DNA of 64,000 nucleotides, from positions 806,001 to 870,000 of the forward strand of contig NZ_CP121659.1 in the NCBI RefSeq assembly GCF_029714365.1. Direction: 5' to 3'. Of this stretch, positions 53,827 to 62,785 are shown piece by piece. The position numbers and the translations under genes are program-made. This stretch comes from Sinorhizobium terangae (GTDB lineage: Bacteria > Pseudomonadota > Alphaproteobacteria > Rhizobiales > Rhizobiaceae). Each line of letters begins with the position of its first letter. The stretch's first letter is position 1. The notes under the pieces are model-generated. The model was not told the DNA's origin, ran no database searches, and saw nothing but the letters and a program-made list of their open reading frames with translations.

Positions 53827-54948
53827 ATGGGCAGTCAGGTCAGCGGTGTCAGTCTTAAGCGCCAGGTCGTCTTCTGGCTGCTGGTGCTCGCCGGCTTCAT
53901 CGTCTTCCTGACGCTCTTCAGCTCGATCCTGCTGCCGTTTCTCGCCGGCATGGCGCTCGCCTATTTCCTCGATCCGGTCGCCGACCGCCTGCAGCGTTTG
54001 GGCCTCAGCCGGTTGATGGCGACCATCGTCATTCTTGTCGCCTTCGTCGTCGTGCTGGCGTTGTCGCTGATGATCATCATCCCGTTGATCTTCACGCAAG
54101 CGGCTGACTTCGTCCAGAGGATGCCCGGCTATATCGCCAGCCTCCAGGCCTTCATCACCGATAGCCAGACAACGCTGCTTCCGGACTGGCTTGCGGACCA
54201 GATGACGGCGATCAAGCAGAATTCGGCCAAGCTGCTCGAACAGGGCGCAAGTTTCCTGGGCACGCTGTTCCAGCAACTGTGGAACTCCGGCATGGCGCTG
54301 CTGGACATTCTTTCGCTCTTTATCATCACGCCGGTCGTGGCCTTCTATCTGCTGCTCGACTGGGACCGCATGGTCGACAAACTCGATAGCTGGGTGCCGC
54401 GCGACTATGTCGACATCGTCCGCCAGATCGCCCGCGACATGAACACGACCATCGCCGGCTTCGTTCGCGGCCAGGGTTCGCTATGCATCATCCTCGGCCT
54501 CTACTATGCGATCGGCCTGTCGCTCGTCGGCCTCAATTTCGGGCTGCTGATCGGTCTTTTCGCGGGCATGATCAGCTTCATCCCCTATGTCGGCTCGATG
54601 GTGGGGCTCGTGCTGGCTGTTGGTGTGGCGCTGGTCCAGTTCTGGCCGAATTATCTTACGATCGCGCTGGTGTTGGCCGTGTTCTTCAGCGGCCAGTTCC
54701 TCGAGGGCAACATTCTGCAGCCGAAGCTGGTGGGCAAGAGCGTCGGCCTCCACCCCGTCTGGCTGATGTTCGCCCTGCTCGCCTTCGGTGCTCTCTTCGG
54801 CTTCGTCGGTCTTCTCGTCGCTGTGCCGGCCGCCGCCGCGATCGGCGTCCTTGTCCGTTTCGGCATACAGCGGTACCTTGATAGTGATCTCTATCACGGG
54901 CATAGGACAGAAGCGGAGAAGCGGCCGGAAGGTCAGGAGCCCGGCTGA
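53827..54948 (+). CDS. PerM / AI-2E family transporter
   Basis: 373-aa inner-membrane protein with about 7-8 TM segments; FLAGMALAYFLDPVADRLQRLG, RGQGSLCIILGLYYAIGL and FIPYVGSMVG are typical of the AI-2E (PerM, YdiK) family. Substrate unknown: members export AI-2 or act as Na+/H+ antiporters. The start at 53827 has GGGAG upstream; the frame is open earlier but those codons overlap the terminator-like hairpin. Precedes hdaA by 25 bp, an order conserved in alphaproteobacteria. Confidence 0.88.
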   Translation: MGSQVSGVSLKRQVVFWLLVLAGFIVFLTLFSSILLPFLAGMALAYFLDPVADRLQRLGLSRLMATIVILVAFVVVLALSLMIIIPLIFTQAADFVQRMPGYIASLQAFITDSQTTLLPDWLADQMTAIKQNSAKLLEQGASFLGTLFQQLWNSGMALLDILSLFIITPVVAFYLLLDWDRMVDKLDSWVPRDYVDIVRQIARDMNTTIAGFVRGQGSLCIILGLYYAIGLSLVGLNFGLLIGLFAGMISFIPYVGSMVGLVLAVGVALVQFWPNYLTIALVLAVFFSGQFLEGNILQPKLVGKSVGLHPVWLMFALLAFGALFGFVGLLVAVPAAAAIGVLVRFGIQRYLDSDLYHGHRTEAEKRPEGQEPG

Positions 54949-54973
54949 GCCGCGCCATTGTCCAGAGTACAGC

Positions 54974-55663
54974 ATGACAAGACGTCCGTTCGAACAACTG
55001 CCGCTCGCATTCGGCCATGATCCGGCAACCGGTCGCGAGGATCTGCTCGTTTCCGACCGGCTGAGCGCTGCCATCGCCATCGTCGACCATTGGCCCGATT
55101 GGCCGTCGCCCGTCGTTATCATCGCCGGACCGGTCGGGTCCGGGAAATCGCACCTTGCCAGCATCTGGCGGGAGAGGGCACGGGCCGAGCCGATCCATCC
55201 GGTCGCCGGCTCGGATGCCGCGGACATTGCCGCGAGAAAGCCGGTTCTCTTCGAGGATGCCGATCGCCAGGGCTTCGACGACACGGCGCTCTTCCATGTC
55301 ATCAACAGCGTGCGCCAGCACGGCACCGCGTTGCTGATGACAACGCGCCTGTGGCCGATGTCATGGCCGGTGACGCTTCCGGATCTCCGCTCGCGCCTGA
55401 AGGCTGCGACGGTCGTCGAAATCGGCGAGCCGGATGACGAGCTTTTGACGCAGGTGCTCGTCAAGCTCTTCGCCGACCGCCAGCTTTTCGTCGACGAACG
55501 TCTTGTCGGCTATATCGTGGCGCGCATGGAGCGCTCGCTGGAAGCGGCCCAGACGATCGTCGAGCGACTGGACCATCTGGCGCTCGCCCGGGGCACGCGC
55601 CTGACGCGCACCCTCGCTGCGGAAGTGCTGGCAGAGCTTGGAAATCCCCACCTGTCCGATTGA
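54974..55663 (+). CDS. hdaA: DnaA regulatory inactivator HdaA
   Basis: 229-aa DnaA-like AAA+ protein lacking the DNA-binding domain. The N-terminal clamp-binding motif QLPLAF (residues 8-13) and P-loop GPVGSGKSH (52-60) are visible. HdaA binds the DNA-loaded sliding clamp and promotes hydrolysis of DnaA-ATP, preventing re-initiation. Two features set it apart from DnaA: the small size and the clamp motif. The start MTRRPFEQ at 54974 places that motif at the N terminus. Its stop is followed at once by a PhoB-like box for ppk. Confidence 0.9.
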   Translation: MTRRPFEQLPLAFGHDPATGREDLLVSDRLSAAIAIVDHWPDWPSPVVIIAGPVGSGKSHLASIWRERARAEPIHPVAGSDAADIAARKPVLFEDADRQGFDDTALFHVINSVRQHGTALLMTTRLWPMSWPVTLPDLRSRLKAATVVEIGEPDDELLTQVLVKLFADRQLFVDERLVGYIVARMERSLEAAQTIVERLDHLALARGTRLTRTLAAEVLAELGNPHLSD

Positions 55664-55681
55664 CTGTCACAGTTCCGTCGT
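55664..55681 (+). promoter_or_regulatory. Putative PhoB box upstream of ppk
   Basis: CTGTCAC (55664-55670), 4-bp spacer, CCGTCGT (55675-55681): one mismatch in the first and two in the second heptamer relative to CTGTCAT. A TAGGTC hexamer begins 10 bp downstream, the position expected for a -10, and the ppk start is 40 bp downstream. Confidence 0.45.
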
Positions 55682-55721
55682 CAAAGTGGGGTAGGTCGCA
55701 AGGTTGGAGTAATGGGGTCTG

Positions 55722-57914
55722 ATGGGCATGGATAAGGCGACGTCTGCAATCATCGAACAAGAGACGTCTGCGGAGCAGATAGACCTGCTGACGAGCCCCG
55801 AGCGCTTCATCAATCGCGAATTCTCCTGGCTTCAGTTCAACCGCCGCGTTCTCGAGGAGACGCTGAACACGGCGCATCCCTTGCTGGAGCGCGTCCGCTT
55901 CCTGTCGATTTCGGCCGCCAACCTTGACGAGTTCTTCATGGTCCGCGTTGCCGGTATCGAAGGCCAGGTGCGTCAGGGGATCGCGCTTCGCAGTCCCGAC
56001 GGCAAGACGCCGGCCGAACAGCTCGACGATATCCTCAAGGAAATCGACAATCTGCAGATGGAGCAGCAGGCATCGCTCGCCGTGCTGCAGCAATATCTCG
56101 CGAAGGAAGACATCCTCATTGTCCGGCCCGCCTCGCTGTCCGCTCAGGACCGAAGCTGGCTCGCCAACGAATTCGATCAGTCGATCTTCCCGGTGCTGAC
56201 GCCGCTGTCGATTGATCCGGCGCATCCTTTCCCGTTCATCCCCAACCTCGGCTTTTCGATCGGGCTGCAGCTCGTCAGCAAGACCGGCCGCGAGCCGATG
56301 ACCGCACTGTTGCGCCTACCGGTGGCGCTCGACCGATTTATCCGCCTGCCGGATGTGAAGAACGTCATCCGTTACATCACGCTCGAGGATGTGGTCAGCC
56401 AGTTCATCGACCGCCTGTTCCCGGGCTACGAGGTGCAGGGTTCTGGAACTTTCCGCATCATTCGTGACAGCGATATCGAAGTCGAGGAAGAAGCGGAAGA
56501 TCTCGTCCGCTTCTTCGAGACGGCCCTCAAGCGCCGCCGTCGCGGTTCGGTCATCCGCATCGAAACGGATTCGGAAATGCCCGCATCACTGCGCCAGTTC
56601 GTGGTGCAGGAACTCGGGGTTCCCGATAACCGCATCGCCGTGCTGCCAGGCCTTCTTGCGCTCAACACGCTTTCGGAAATCACCAAGGCCCCGCGCGAAG
56701 ATCTGCGCTTCGAGCCTTACAATCCGCGCTTCCCCGAGCGCGTGCGCGAGCATGCCGGCGATTGCCTGGCGGCGATCCGCGAAAAGGACATGGTCGTCCA
56801 TCATCCTTACGAATCCTTCGACGTCGTCGTGCAGTTCCTCCTCCAGGCGGCGCGCGATCCGGACGTGCTTGCGATCAAGCAGACGCTCTACCGCACCTCG
56901 AACGACAGCCCGATCGTGCGCGCATTGATCGATGCCGCCGACGCGGGCAAGTCGGTGACGGCGCTTGTCGAGCTCAAGGCGCGGTTCGACGAAGAGGCAA
57001 ACATCCGCTGGGCACGCGATCTGGAGCGCGCTGGCGTTCAGGTCGTCTTCGGCTTTATCGAACTCAAGACGCACGCCAAGATGTCGATGGTCGTGCGCCG
57101 TGAGGAAGGCAAGCTCAGGACCTATTGCCATCTCGGCACCGGTAACTATCACCCGGTGACCGCGAAGATCTACACCGACCTGTCGTTCTTCACCTGCAAT
57201 CCGGTGATCGCCCACGACATGGCGAACATTTTCAATTTCATCACCGGCTATGGCGAGCCGGAAGCGGGCATGAAGCTGGCGGTCTCACCGCACACGCTGC
57301 GGCCGCGGATCCTCAAGCATATCGAGGAAGAGATCGGGCATGCAAAGGCGGGCCGCCCTGCCGCGATCTGGATGAAGATGAATTCGCTTGTCGACCCGGA
57401 AATCATCGACTCGCTTTACGAGGCAAGCCGTGCCGGTGTCGAAATCGACCTCGTCGTGCGAGGCATCTGCTGCCTGCGTCCGCAGGTGCCTGGCCTTTCC
57501 GACAATATCCGCGTCAAATCGATTGTCGGACGTTTCCTTGAGCATTCGCGCATATTCTGCTTCGGCAATGGTCATGGCCTTCCGTCCGAAAATGCACTTG
57601 TCTATATCGGCTCGGCGGATATGATGCCGCGCAATCTGGATCGGCGGGTCGAGACGCTAGTGCCTCTCATCAACCGGACTGTGCACGAACAGGTTCTTTC
57701 GCAGATCATGCTGGGCAATCTCATCGACAACCAGCAAAGCTACGAGATTCTTCCGGACGGCACGTCGCGCCGCATGGAAGTCGGCAAGGACGCCGAGCCG
57801 TTCAATGCGCAGCATTATTTCATGACCAACCCCAGCCTCTCCGGCCGGGGTGAGGCCCTGAAGTCCAGTGCACCAAAGCTGATTGCCGGCTGGAAAAGCG
57901 GTTGGCACAAGTAA
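55722..57914 (+). CDS. ppk: Polyphosphate kinase 1
   Basis: Polymerises the gamma-phosphate of ATP into polyphosphate. 730 aa with the N-terminal [18 protein letters not shown], the head domain, and the two active-site His: His451 ([11 protein letters not shown]) and His470 ([11 protein letters not shown]), 19 apart as in E. coli Ppk (435/454). An ATG 6 bp downstream is an alternative start. ppx follows 11 bp after the stop. A Pho-box-like site lies just upstream. Confidence 0.97.
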   Translation: MGMDKATSAIIEQETSAEQIDLLTSPERFINREFSWLQFNRRVLEETLNTAHPLLERVRFLSISAANLDEFFMVRVAGIEGQVRQGIALRSPDGKTPAEQLDDILKEIDNLQMEQQASLAVLQQYLAKEDILIVRPASLSAQDRSWLANEFDQSIFPVLTPLSIDPAHPFPFIPNLGFSIGLQLVSKTGREPMTALLRLPVALDRFIRLPDVKNVIRYITLEDVVSQFIDRLFPGYEVQGSGTFRIIRDSDIEVEEEAEDLVRFFETALKRRRRGSVIRIETDSEMPASLRQFVVQELGVPDNRIAVLPGLLALNTLSEITKAPREDLRFEPYNPRFPERVREHAGDCLAAIREKDMVVHHPYESFDVVVQFLLQAARDPDVLAIKQTLYRTSNDSPIVRALIDAADAGKSVTALVELKARFDEEANIRWARDLERAGVQVVFGFIELKTHAKMSMVVRREEGKLRTYCHLGTGNYHPVTAKIYTDLSFFTCNPVIAHDMANIFNFITGYGEPEAGMKLAVSPHTLRPRILKHIEEEIGHAKAGRPAAIWMKMNSLVDPEIIDSLYEASRAGVEIDLVVRGICCLRPQVPGLSDNIRVKSIVGRFLEHSRIFCFGNGHGLPSENALVYIGSADMMPRNLDRRVETLVPLINRTVHEQVLSQIMLGNLIDNQQSYEILPDGTSRRMEVGKDAEPFNAQHYFMTNPSLSGRGEALKSSAPKLIAGWKSGWHK

Positions 57915-57925
57915 ACTGGAATTGC

Positions 57926-59449
57926 ATGGTAGAATCTGAAGCGCAGGGGCGTCTGCCCGGCATCCGCCCGGTTTCCGTTGTGGATATCGGTTCCAACTCT
58001 ATTCGCCTTGTCGTCTACGAAGGGCTCAGCCGCGCGCCGGCGATGCTTTTCAACGAGAAGGTTATGTGCGGCCTCGGCAAGGGCATCGATGCGACAGGCC
58101 GGATGGCGGATGAGAACGTCGAACGGGCGCTGAAGGCGCTGCAGCGCTTTCGGGCGCTGTCGGATCAGGCGCGTGCCACCACGATGTACGCGCTGGCGAC
58201 GGCCGCCGCGCGCGAAGCCTCTAACGGTCCGTCTTTCATCGAAAAGGCGGAAGCCATCCTGGGCTGCAAGGTGCATATCCTCACCGGCGAGCAGGAAGCC
58301 CATTTCTCGGCCATGGGCATCGTCAGTGGTTATCACGATCCCGACGGGATCGTCGGTGACCTTGGCGGCGGTTCCCTCGAACTCGTCGATGTGAATGGCA
58401 AGCGCATTGGCAAGGGCATTACGCTGCCGCTCGGCGGCATCCGTCTCTCTGAACACAGCAACGGCTCGCTGTCGAAGGCGCGGACATGGGTTCGCAAGTT
58501 CATGAAAGGGGCGGCCGTGCTCAAGGGCGGAGCGGGGCGCACGTTCTATGCCGTCGGCGGTACATGGCGATCGATCGCCAAGCTTCATATGGAGACGCGC
58601 AACTACCCGCTGCATATGATGCAGGGCTACGAGATTTCCTATGACGAGGCGATGTCTCTCCTGCCCGAGGTGATCGAGCCGAAGAACATCAAACCCTCGG
58701 CTTACGCGACGATTTCCAAGAGCCGCCGCAGCCTGTTGCCCTTCGGGGCCGTGACGATGCAGGAAGCGCTTGCGATCATGAAGCCGGAGCGCATTTCTTT
58801 CTCCGCGCTCGGCGTCCGTGAGGGCTATCTGTTCTCGCTGCTTTCCGAAGCCGAACGCCTGCAGGACCCGTTGCTGACGGCCGCCGACGAGATCGCGATC
58901 CTGCGTGCCCGCTCGCCGGAACACGCCCGTGAACTCGCGGAATGGACAGGACGCATGGTGCCGCACTTCGGCGTGGAGGAGACGGAAGAGGAGAGCAGGT
59001 ACCGTCAGGCCGCCTGCCTGCTCGCCGATATCAGTTGGCGGGCCCATCCGGATTATCGCGGTCTGCAGGCGCTCAACATCATCGCGCACTCGTCTTTCTC
59101 GGGCATCACGCATGCCGGCCGCGCCTATATCGCGCTTGCGAACTATTACCGTTTCGAGGGGCTCAACGACGACGGTACCACCGAGGCACTCGCGGGGATC
59201 ACGACGCCGCGCCTGCTTGAACTCGCCAAGCTTTTGGGCGGCCTGCTGCGCGTTGCCTATCTTTTCTCGGCGTCGATGCCGGGCGTCACGCGCCATCTCG
59301 GCTTGCGGCAGTCGCCGCGGCCGGATGTCGATCTCGAATTCATCGTGCCGGCGGCCTATTCCAGCTTCGAGGGCGAGCGCCTGGATGGCCGCCTTCAGCA
59401 ACTCGGCAAACTGACAGGCAAGAGAGTCGCCTTCCATTTCGAGAGCTGA
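57926..59449 (+). CDS. ppx: Exopolyphosphatase (Ppx/GppA family)
   Basis: ASKHA-fold hydrolase releasing phosphate from polyphosphate ends; may also act on pppGpp. Residues about 15-30 (VVDIGSNSIRLVVYE), and VGDLGGGSLELVDV with the second phosphate loop, are diagnostic. 507 aa, with an HD-like C-terminal helical domain. ATG at 57926 is preferred; TTG at 57902 would overlap ppk by 13 bp without a Shine-Dalgarno. Opposes Ppk in the same operon. Confidence 0.94.
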   Translation: MVESEAQGRLPGIRPVSVVDIGSNSIRLVVYEGLSRAPAMLFNEKVMCGLGKGIDATGRMADENVERALKALQRFRALSDQARATTMYALATAAAREASNGPSFIEKAEAILGCKVHILTGEQEAHFSAMGIVSGYHDPDGIVGDLGGGSLELVDVNGKRIGKGITLPLGGIRLSEHSNGSLSKARTWVRKFMKGAAVLKGGAGRTFYAVGGTWRSIAKLHMETRNYPLHMMQGYEISYDEAMSLLPEVIEPKNIKPSAYATISKSRRSLLPFGAVTMQEALAIMKPERISFSALGVREGYLFSLLSEAERLQDPLLTAADEIAILRARSPEHARELAEWTGRMVPHFGVEETEEESRYRQAACLLADISWRAHPDYRGLQALNIIAHSSFSGITHAGRAYIALANYYRFEGLNDDGTTEALAGITTPRLLELAKLLGGLLRVAYLFSASMPGVTRHLGLRQSPRPDVDLEFIVPAAYSSFEGERLDGRLQQLGKLTGKRVAFHFES

Positions 59450-59477
59450 TCCGGTTACGCGATTCGCCGGTAAAGAT

Positions 59478-59504
59478 GCGGCTGCGCGACTTTCGCGCAG
59501 CCGC
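59478..59504. terminator. Bidirectional hairpin terminator
   Basis: Perfect 12-bp stem GCGGCTGCGCGA with complement, 3-nt loop, between the convergent ppx and phytase-like genes. No T-tract. Confidence 0.6.
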
Positions 59505-59505
59505 T

Positions 59506-59549
59506 CTACAGCGCCGCGCGTCTTATTAGACGCGCAAAGGACGCTGTAG
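59506..59549. repeat. Rhizobial palindromic intergenic repeat
   Basis: Outer arms CTACAGCG/CGCTGTAG and inner arms GCGCGTCT/AGACGCGC with loop TATT. A second structured unit directly beside the hairpin at 59478-59504. The unit has the look of a multicopy Sinorhizobium palindrome; copy number cannot be judged here. Confidence 0.65.
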
Positions 59550-59573
59550 CACTTTAGGAACCATGCAGTAGGT

Positions 59574-60941
59574 TTACTCGGCCTTCAGGAACTCGCCGAC
59601 TTCCAGCAGCACGAACTCGTTGTCGTCCGCCTTGTCGATGGCGCGGCCAGCGGAGAAGGGGAGGTTGTTGTCGTTGCCGACGACGATGTGGGTCTCGTCG
59701 ACGCGGTCGACGTTCTCGATGGTGACGAACGGCATGTCGTAGTAGCCGTCACCGCCGCCCTGGCGCTTCCTGTTTTCCGGATCGGCGATCTTGAGGAGAT
59801 CGATGTAACCGATCTTGCGCACGGCCTTGCCGGCATTATCGTCGGTCATCTCGATCTTGTAGATGCGCTTGAGCTTGGAGCCGACCGCGAAGCAATCTGG
59901 CTTCGGATCCTTCGGATCCGCGCATGCCTTGTCGACAGTGCCGGCCCCGTTGTCGCGCTCGATGACCAGCGCGGTCTTCTCGTCGAGCATGTTGAAGTCG
60001 CCGATTGCCTCGCCGCCTTCGGCAAGCGGATAGAGCCAGCTGCGGCCCGTCCAGGCTTTGCTCGCGACATCGAGTTCGATGATACGAAGCGCCGGGCGAC
60101 CGTCGGCCTGCTCGACCGATTCATTATCGATCCAGATCGGCCCTTCGAGCAGGCCATAGAGCTTGCTGCCGTCCTTGGACATCGCCATGCCCTCATAGCC
60201 GCCGGAACGCTTCAGGTTGAAGGCCGGCATTTTCTTGGAGGAGTCCGCCTGCAGCGTCAGCGTGGGATTATCGGGCGACATGACCGGCTTGTCGTTGACG
60301 ACGGTCGGAACGACATCAGTCAGTTTGCCGGCTGTGTCGAATTTCAGGATGTAGGGACCGAACTCTTCACCGACCCAGAAGCCATCGGCGACCGGCTGGA
60401 TCGATTCCACGTCGAAATCGGCGCCGGTGAGATAGCGGTTGGCCGAGCCTTCCATGACGATCGGGAAGGGCGCTTTGCGGTCCGGATCGGACAGGAAGAT
60501 GGTCTGCAGCGCCTCGACCTTGCCGGCTTCCCAGTCAATCTTGAGATGGTGGAGCATCAGCATCGCGTCGGTCGAGTTCAGCTTGCTGCCGAATCCATTG
60601 TCTGAAAGGCTCCAGAAGGTGCCGTCGGACATTGCCTTGATCCCGGAAAAGCCCTGCATTGGTTGGCCATTGAAAGGCAGCGACAGTCCGGTCGGGCGAA
60701 CGCCGTCCTTGCCGGGCACGCTGGCGAGTTCCACGGCACGCTTCCGGTCGGCCGTCGTGAATTTCCCGGAGGTCTTGAGATAATCCGCCGCGTCGGCCGG
60801 CGCCGCGATGATCGTGTTGGCCGGCAGGATGGCATGTGCCTTCAGCGTCGCCGGAAAGACCTTGTCCTCGGCGAGCGCCGTTGTTGTCATTACAAGCGCC
60901 AGCGCCGCGGAGGCGAAAAGTGCTTTCGTCATGAAGTTCAC
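59574..60941 (-). CDS. Esterase-like activity of phytase family, exported
   Basis: 455-aa exported protein of the phytase-like (PF13449-type) beta-propeller family. Signal peptide (residues 1-24, ending TTALA), then repeated propeller strands such as GFSGIKAMSDGTFWSLSDNGFGSK, GFWVGEEFGPYILKFD and YEGMAMSKDGSKLYGLLEG, each with the Glu/Asp-rich loops that bind metal in such proteins. Some Pho-regulated alkaline phosphatase relatives have this architecture. A likely PhoB box sits 66 bp upstream of the start, supporting phosphate-starvation control. Enzymatic activity is inferred only. Confidence 0.85.
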   Translation of the reverse strand: MNFMTKALFASAALALVMTTTALAEDKVFPATLKAHAILPANTIIAAPADAADYLKTSGKFTTADRKRAVELASVPGKDGVRPTGLSLPFNGQPMQGFSGIKAMSDGTFWSLSDNGFGSKLNSTDAMLMLHHLKIDWEAGKVEALQTIFLSDPDRKAPFPIVMEGSANRYLTGADFDVESIQPVADGFWVGEEFGPYILKFDTAGKLTDVVPTVVNDKPVMSPDNPTLTLQADSSKKMPAFNLKRSGGYEGMAMSKDGSKLYGLLEGPIWIDNESVEQADGRPALRIIELDVASKAWTGRSWLYPLAEGGEAIGDFNMLDEKTALVIERDNGAGTVDKACADPKDPKPDCFAVGSKLKRIYKIEMTDDNAGKAVRKIGYIDLLKIADPENRKRQGGGDGYYDMPFVTIENVDRVDETHIVVGNDNNLPFSAGRAIDKADDNEFVLLEVGEFLKAE

Positions 60942-61006
60942 CCTGGGTTGGAGGTCTGAGACCGGTCCCCGATAGGCGTCTTTGATGACGGTTGATTGAT
61001 GCTTGT

Positions 61007-61035
61007 CTGACAGCCCCGTGAAGCTTTGGTGACAG
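61007..61035 (-). promoter_or_regulatory. Putative tandem PhoB box
   Basis: Read on the minus strand: heptamers CTGTCAC (61029-61035), GCTTCAC (61018-61024) and CTGTCAG (61007-61013), each separated by 4 bp. The 11-bp period and CTGTCA core are those of PhoB sites. It lies 66 bp upstream of the phytase-like gene and 77 bp from the divergent DUF2000 gene. Confidence 0.7.
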
Positions 61036-61111
61036 GCGATAGCTTGCTCGAACGTTCAAGATCCGCCGCCACTTCGAGCGTTAGTATTGCCTGGAAGAAT
61101 ACGGAGAGAAA

Positions 61112-61528
61112 TTGGTCACGATGTTCGAGACGAAATTTGCAATTGTCCTCAGGGACGACCTCGCGATGTGGCAGAAGCTGAATGTCACAGCTTTCCTTGC
61201 CACCGGCATAGTCGGGCAGAAGCCGGAGATTATCGGGGAGGCGTATCGTGATGCCGCCGGCAATCTTTACAACGCATTAAGCATGCAACCGATCATCGTC
61301 CTGTCGGCAGGCGGGACCGCGCTCGGCGATATCCAGCGGCGGGCTTTGGCGAAAGATGTTCGCACGTCCATCTATATAGACGAAATGTTCTCGACCGGCC
61401 ATGACGCCGCCAACCGGGAAGTCTTTTCCAGATCGGCACCCGAGAACGCCCGGGTTGCAGGGATTGCGATCCATGCGGAGAAAAAGCTCGTGGACAAGAT
61501 CACGAAGGGGGCAAAGCTGCACGGCTAG
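61112..61528 (+). CDS. DUF2000 family protein
   Basis: 138-aa cytosolic protein of unknown function. KFAIVLRDDLAMWQKLNVTAFLATGI near the N terminus and QPIIVLSAGG resemble the DUF2000 family (a peptidyl-tRNA hydrolase-II-like fold is proposed). TTG at 61112 has GGAG 5 bp upstream; ATG at 61121 would be 14 bp from it. Divergent from the phytase-like gene over a PhoB-like site, so it may share phosphate control. Its TAG stop lies in the arm of a palindrome. Confidence 0.75.
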   Translation: MVTMFETKFAIVLRDDLAMWQKLNVTAFLATGIVGQKPEIIGEAYRDAAGNLYNALSMQPIIVLSAGGTALGDIQRRALAKDVRTSIYIDEMFSTGHDAANREVFSRSAPENARVAGIAIHAEKKLVDKITKGAKLHG

Positions 61529-61577
61529 CGCGGGATGAGGAAAAGTGTGCGCGGTTTTCCGCCCGCATCCCGCGCTA
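61526..61577. repeat. RIME-like palindrome spanning two convergent stop codons
   Basis: Perfect 12-bp arms TAGCGCGGGATG (61526-61537) and complement (61566-61577), inner arms GGAAAA/TTTTCC and an AAAAGTGTG...GCGGTTTT core shared with the repeat at 5814-5860. Each arm begins with TAG read outward, supplying the stop codons of both flanking genes. Confidence 0.75.
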
Positions 61578-62618
61578 ACTCTCAGGATCGGCCGCACAAT
61601 TCGAGCTGCCCTGAAAGAGGCTTGCGGCCCGAAGAGAGGAGACGCCAAGCTTCTGGCCGCGGCCCTTGACCTCGTGTTCGCCGAGATCCTCGCTTCTGAC
61701 GGAGGCTGGCAGGCGCATGCGCCGCAGGAGATCGGCGGAAATCAGGATCTGCCGATCGAGCGTTCGGCACAGGCCTTCGAGGCGCGCCGTCGTGTTCACC
61801 GTGTCGCCGAAGTAGGTGATCTTGTGCCTGTCGACGCCGATTTCGGCGGCAACGATTGTTCCGCCGTGCAGCGCGGCACGAAGGCGAGGGACCTCTCCGT
61901 AATCCTTGCGCCAGCGTTGAGCATCCGTGTCGATCCGGTCGAGAATATCGAAGGCGCAGCGAATGCAGGCGGCGTCGGCGATGGCACGATCGAAGGGCCA
62001 GGTAATGACCGCCGCGTCGCCGACATAGTCATCGATGGAGCCGCCGTGGCGTAAGACCGGATCGGCCATGCTTGCGAACACTCTCCCGAGGTATTCCTGG
62101 GTACGCAGATCGCCGAAGCGCTCGGCGAAGGAGGTGGAGCCGGCGAGGTCGATAAAGAGGAACACACGCTCCTCTTGCACCGGCTTGCGGTAGCGCCCGG
62201 TCAGCAGGCTGAGGAAAACGTCGCGGCCAAGCAGTTCGCGCACTCTCAGGACAAAGATGATCGGCCCGGAGATTGCCAGTGCGATGAGGAGTACGTTCAG
62301 CGATGGCATCATCTCGCCGGGGTGGCCCACCAGACGCAGAAGGGACCCGGCGATTGCAAAGCCGGCATAGACGAGCGCGACATAGACCGCAACGGAAGAT
62401 AGCAGAAAGCCTGGCGTCGAAAGGCCGTGGATCTTTCTGTAGAGGCGCCGGAATACGATGCGCCGTTCGAAGGCGAGGATCGGCATGCAGACGAACAGCG
62501 CATAGACCGCGCCGATCAGTCCGCCATCGCCGTAGACCACCCAGGCATAGGCGACGCCGCTGCCCGCGACGACGAGCAGCAACAGGATGAACTCAAGCGT
62601 GGAAAATCTCCAGCGCAT
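61575..62618 (-). CDS. Membrane-bound class III adenylate/guanylate cyclase
   Basis: 347-aa protein with four N-terminal TM segments (about residues 8-28, 34-50, 68-92, 105-125) and a cytosolic class III cyclase domain. Metal Asp157 (FIDLAGSTSFAERFG) and Asp201 (DDYVGDAAVITWP), the transition-state Asn/Arg in GDTVNTTARLE, and a Lys in VKGRGQ are present, so it should be active. Product cAMP is most likely. Rhizobia carry many such cyclases. The ligand for the membrane part is unknown. Confidence 0.88.
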   Translation of the reverse strand: MRWRFSTLEFILLLLVVAGSGVAYAWVVYGDGGLIGAVYALFVCMPILAFERRIVFRRLYRKIHGLSTPGFLLSSVAVYVALVYAGFAIAGSLLRLVGHPGEMMPSLNVLLIALAISGPIIFVLRVRELLGRDVFLSLLTGRYRKPVQEERVFLFIDLAGSTSFAERFGDLRTQEYLGRVFASMADPVLRHGGSIDDYVGDAAVITWPFDRAIADAACIRCAFDILDRIDTDAQRWRKDYGEVPRLRAALHGGTIVAAEIGVDRHKITYFGDTVNTTARLEGLCRTLDRQILISADLLRRMRLPASVRSEDLGEHEVKGRGQKLGVSSLRAASLFQGSSNCAADPES

Positions 62619-62785
62619 GCGCCAAAGCCCCGGAACCGGAAAACAAATAGGACAATTGCGGAACGGACAACGGTCCGCAACGCATTCAGGTAGCTCTCCA
62701 ATGCCGCTCGGCTTGGATCAGCCCTCTCGATTTGTCCTCGCTATTCATGGATTCAGGCGGAAAGTTGTCTGCCCGCCTGCGGCAT

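Noticed and set aside
57815..59437. 540-codon minus-strand frame opposite ppx
   Set aside because: Shadow of ppx with no recognisable protein features.
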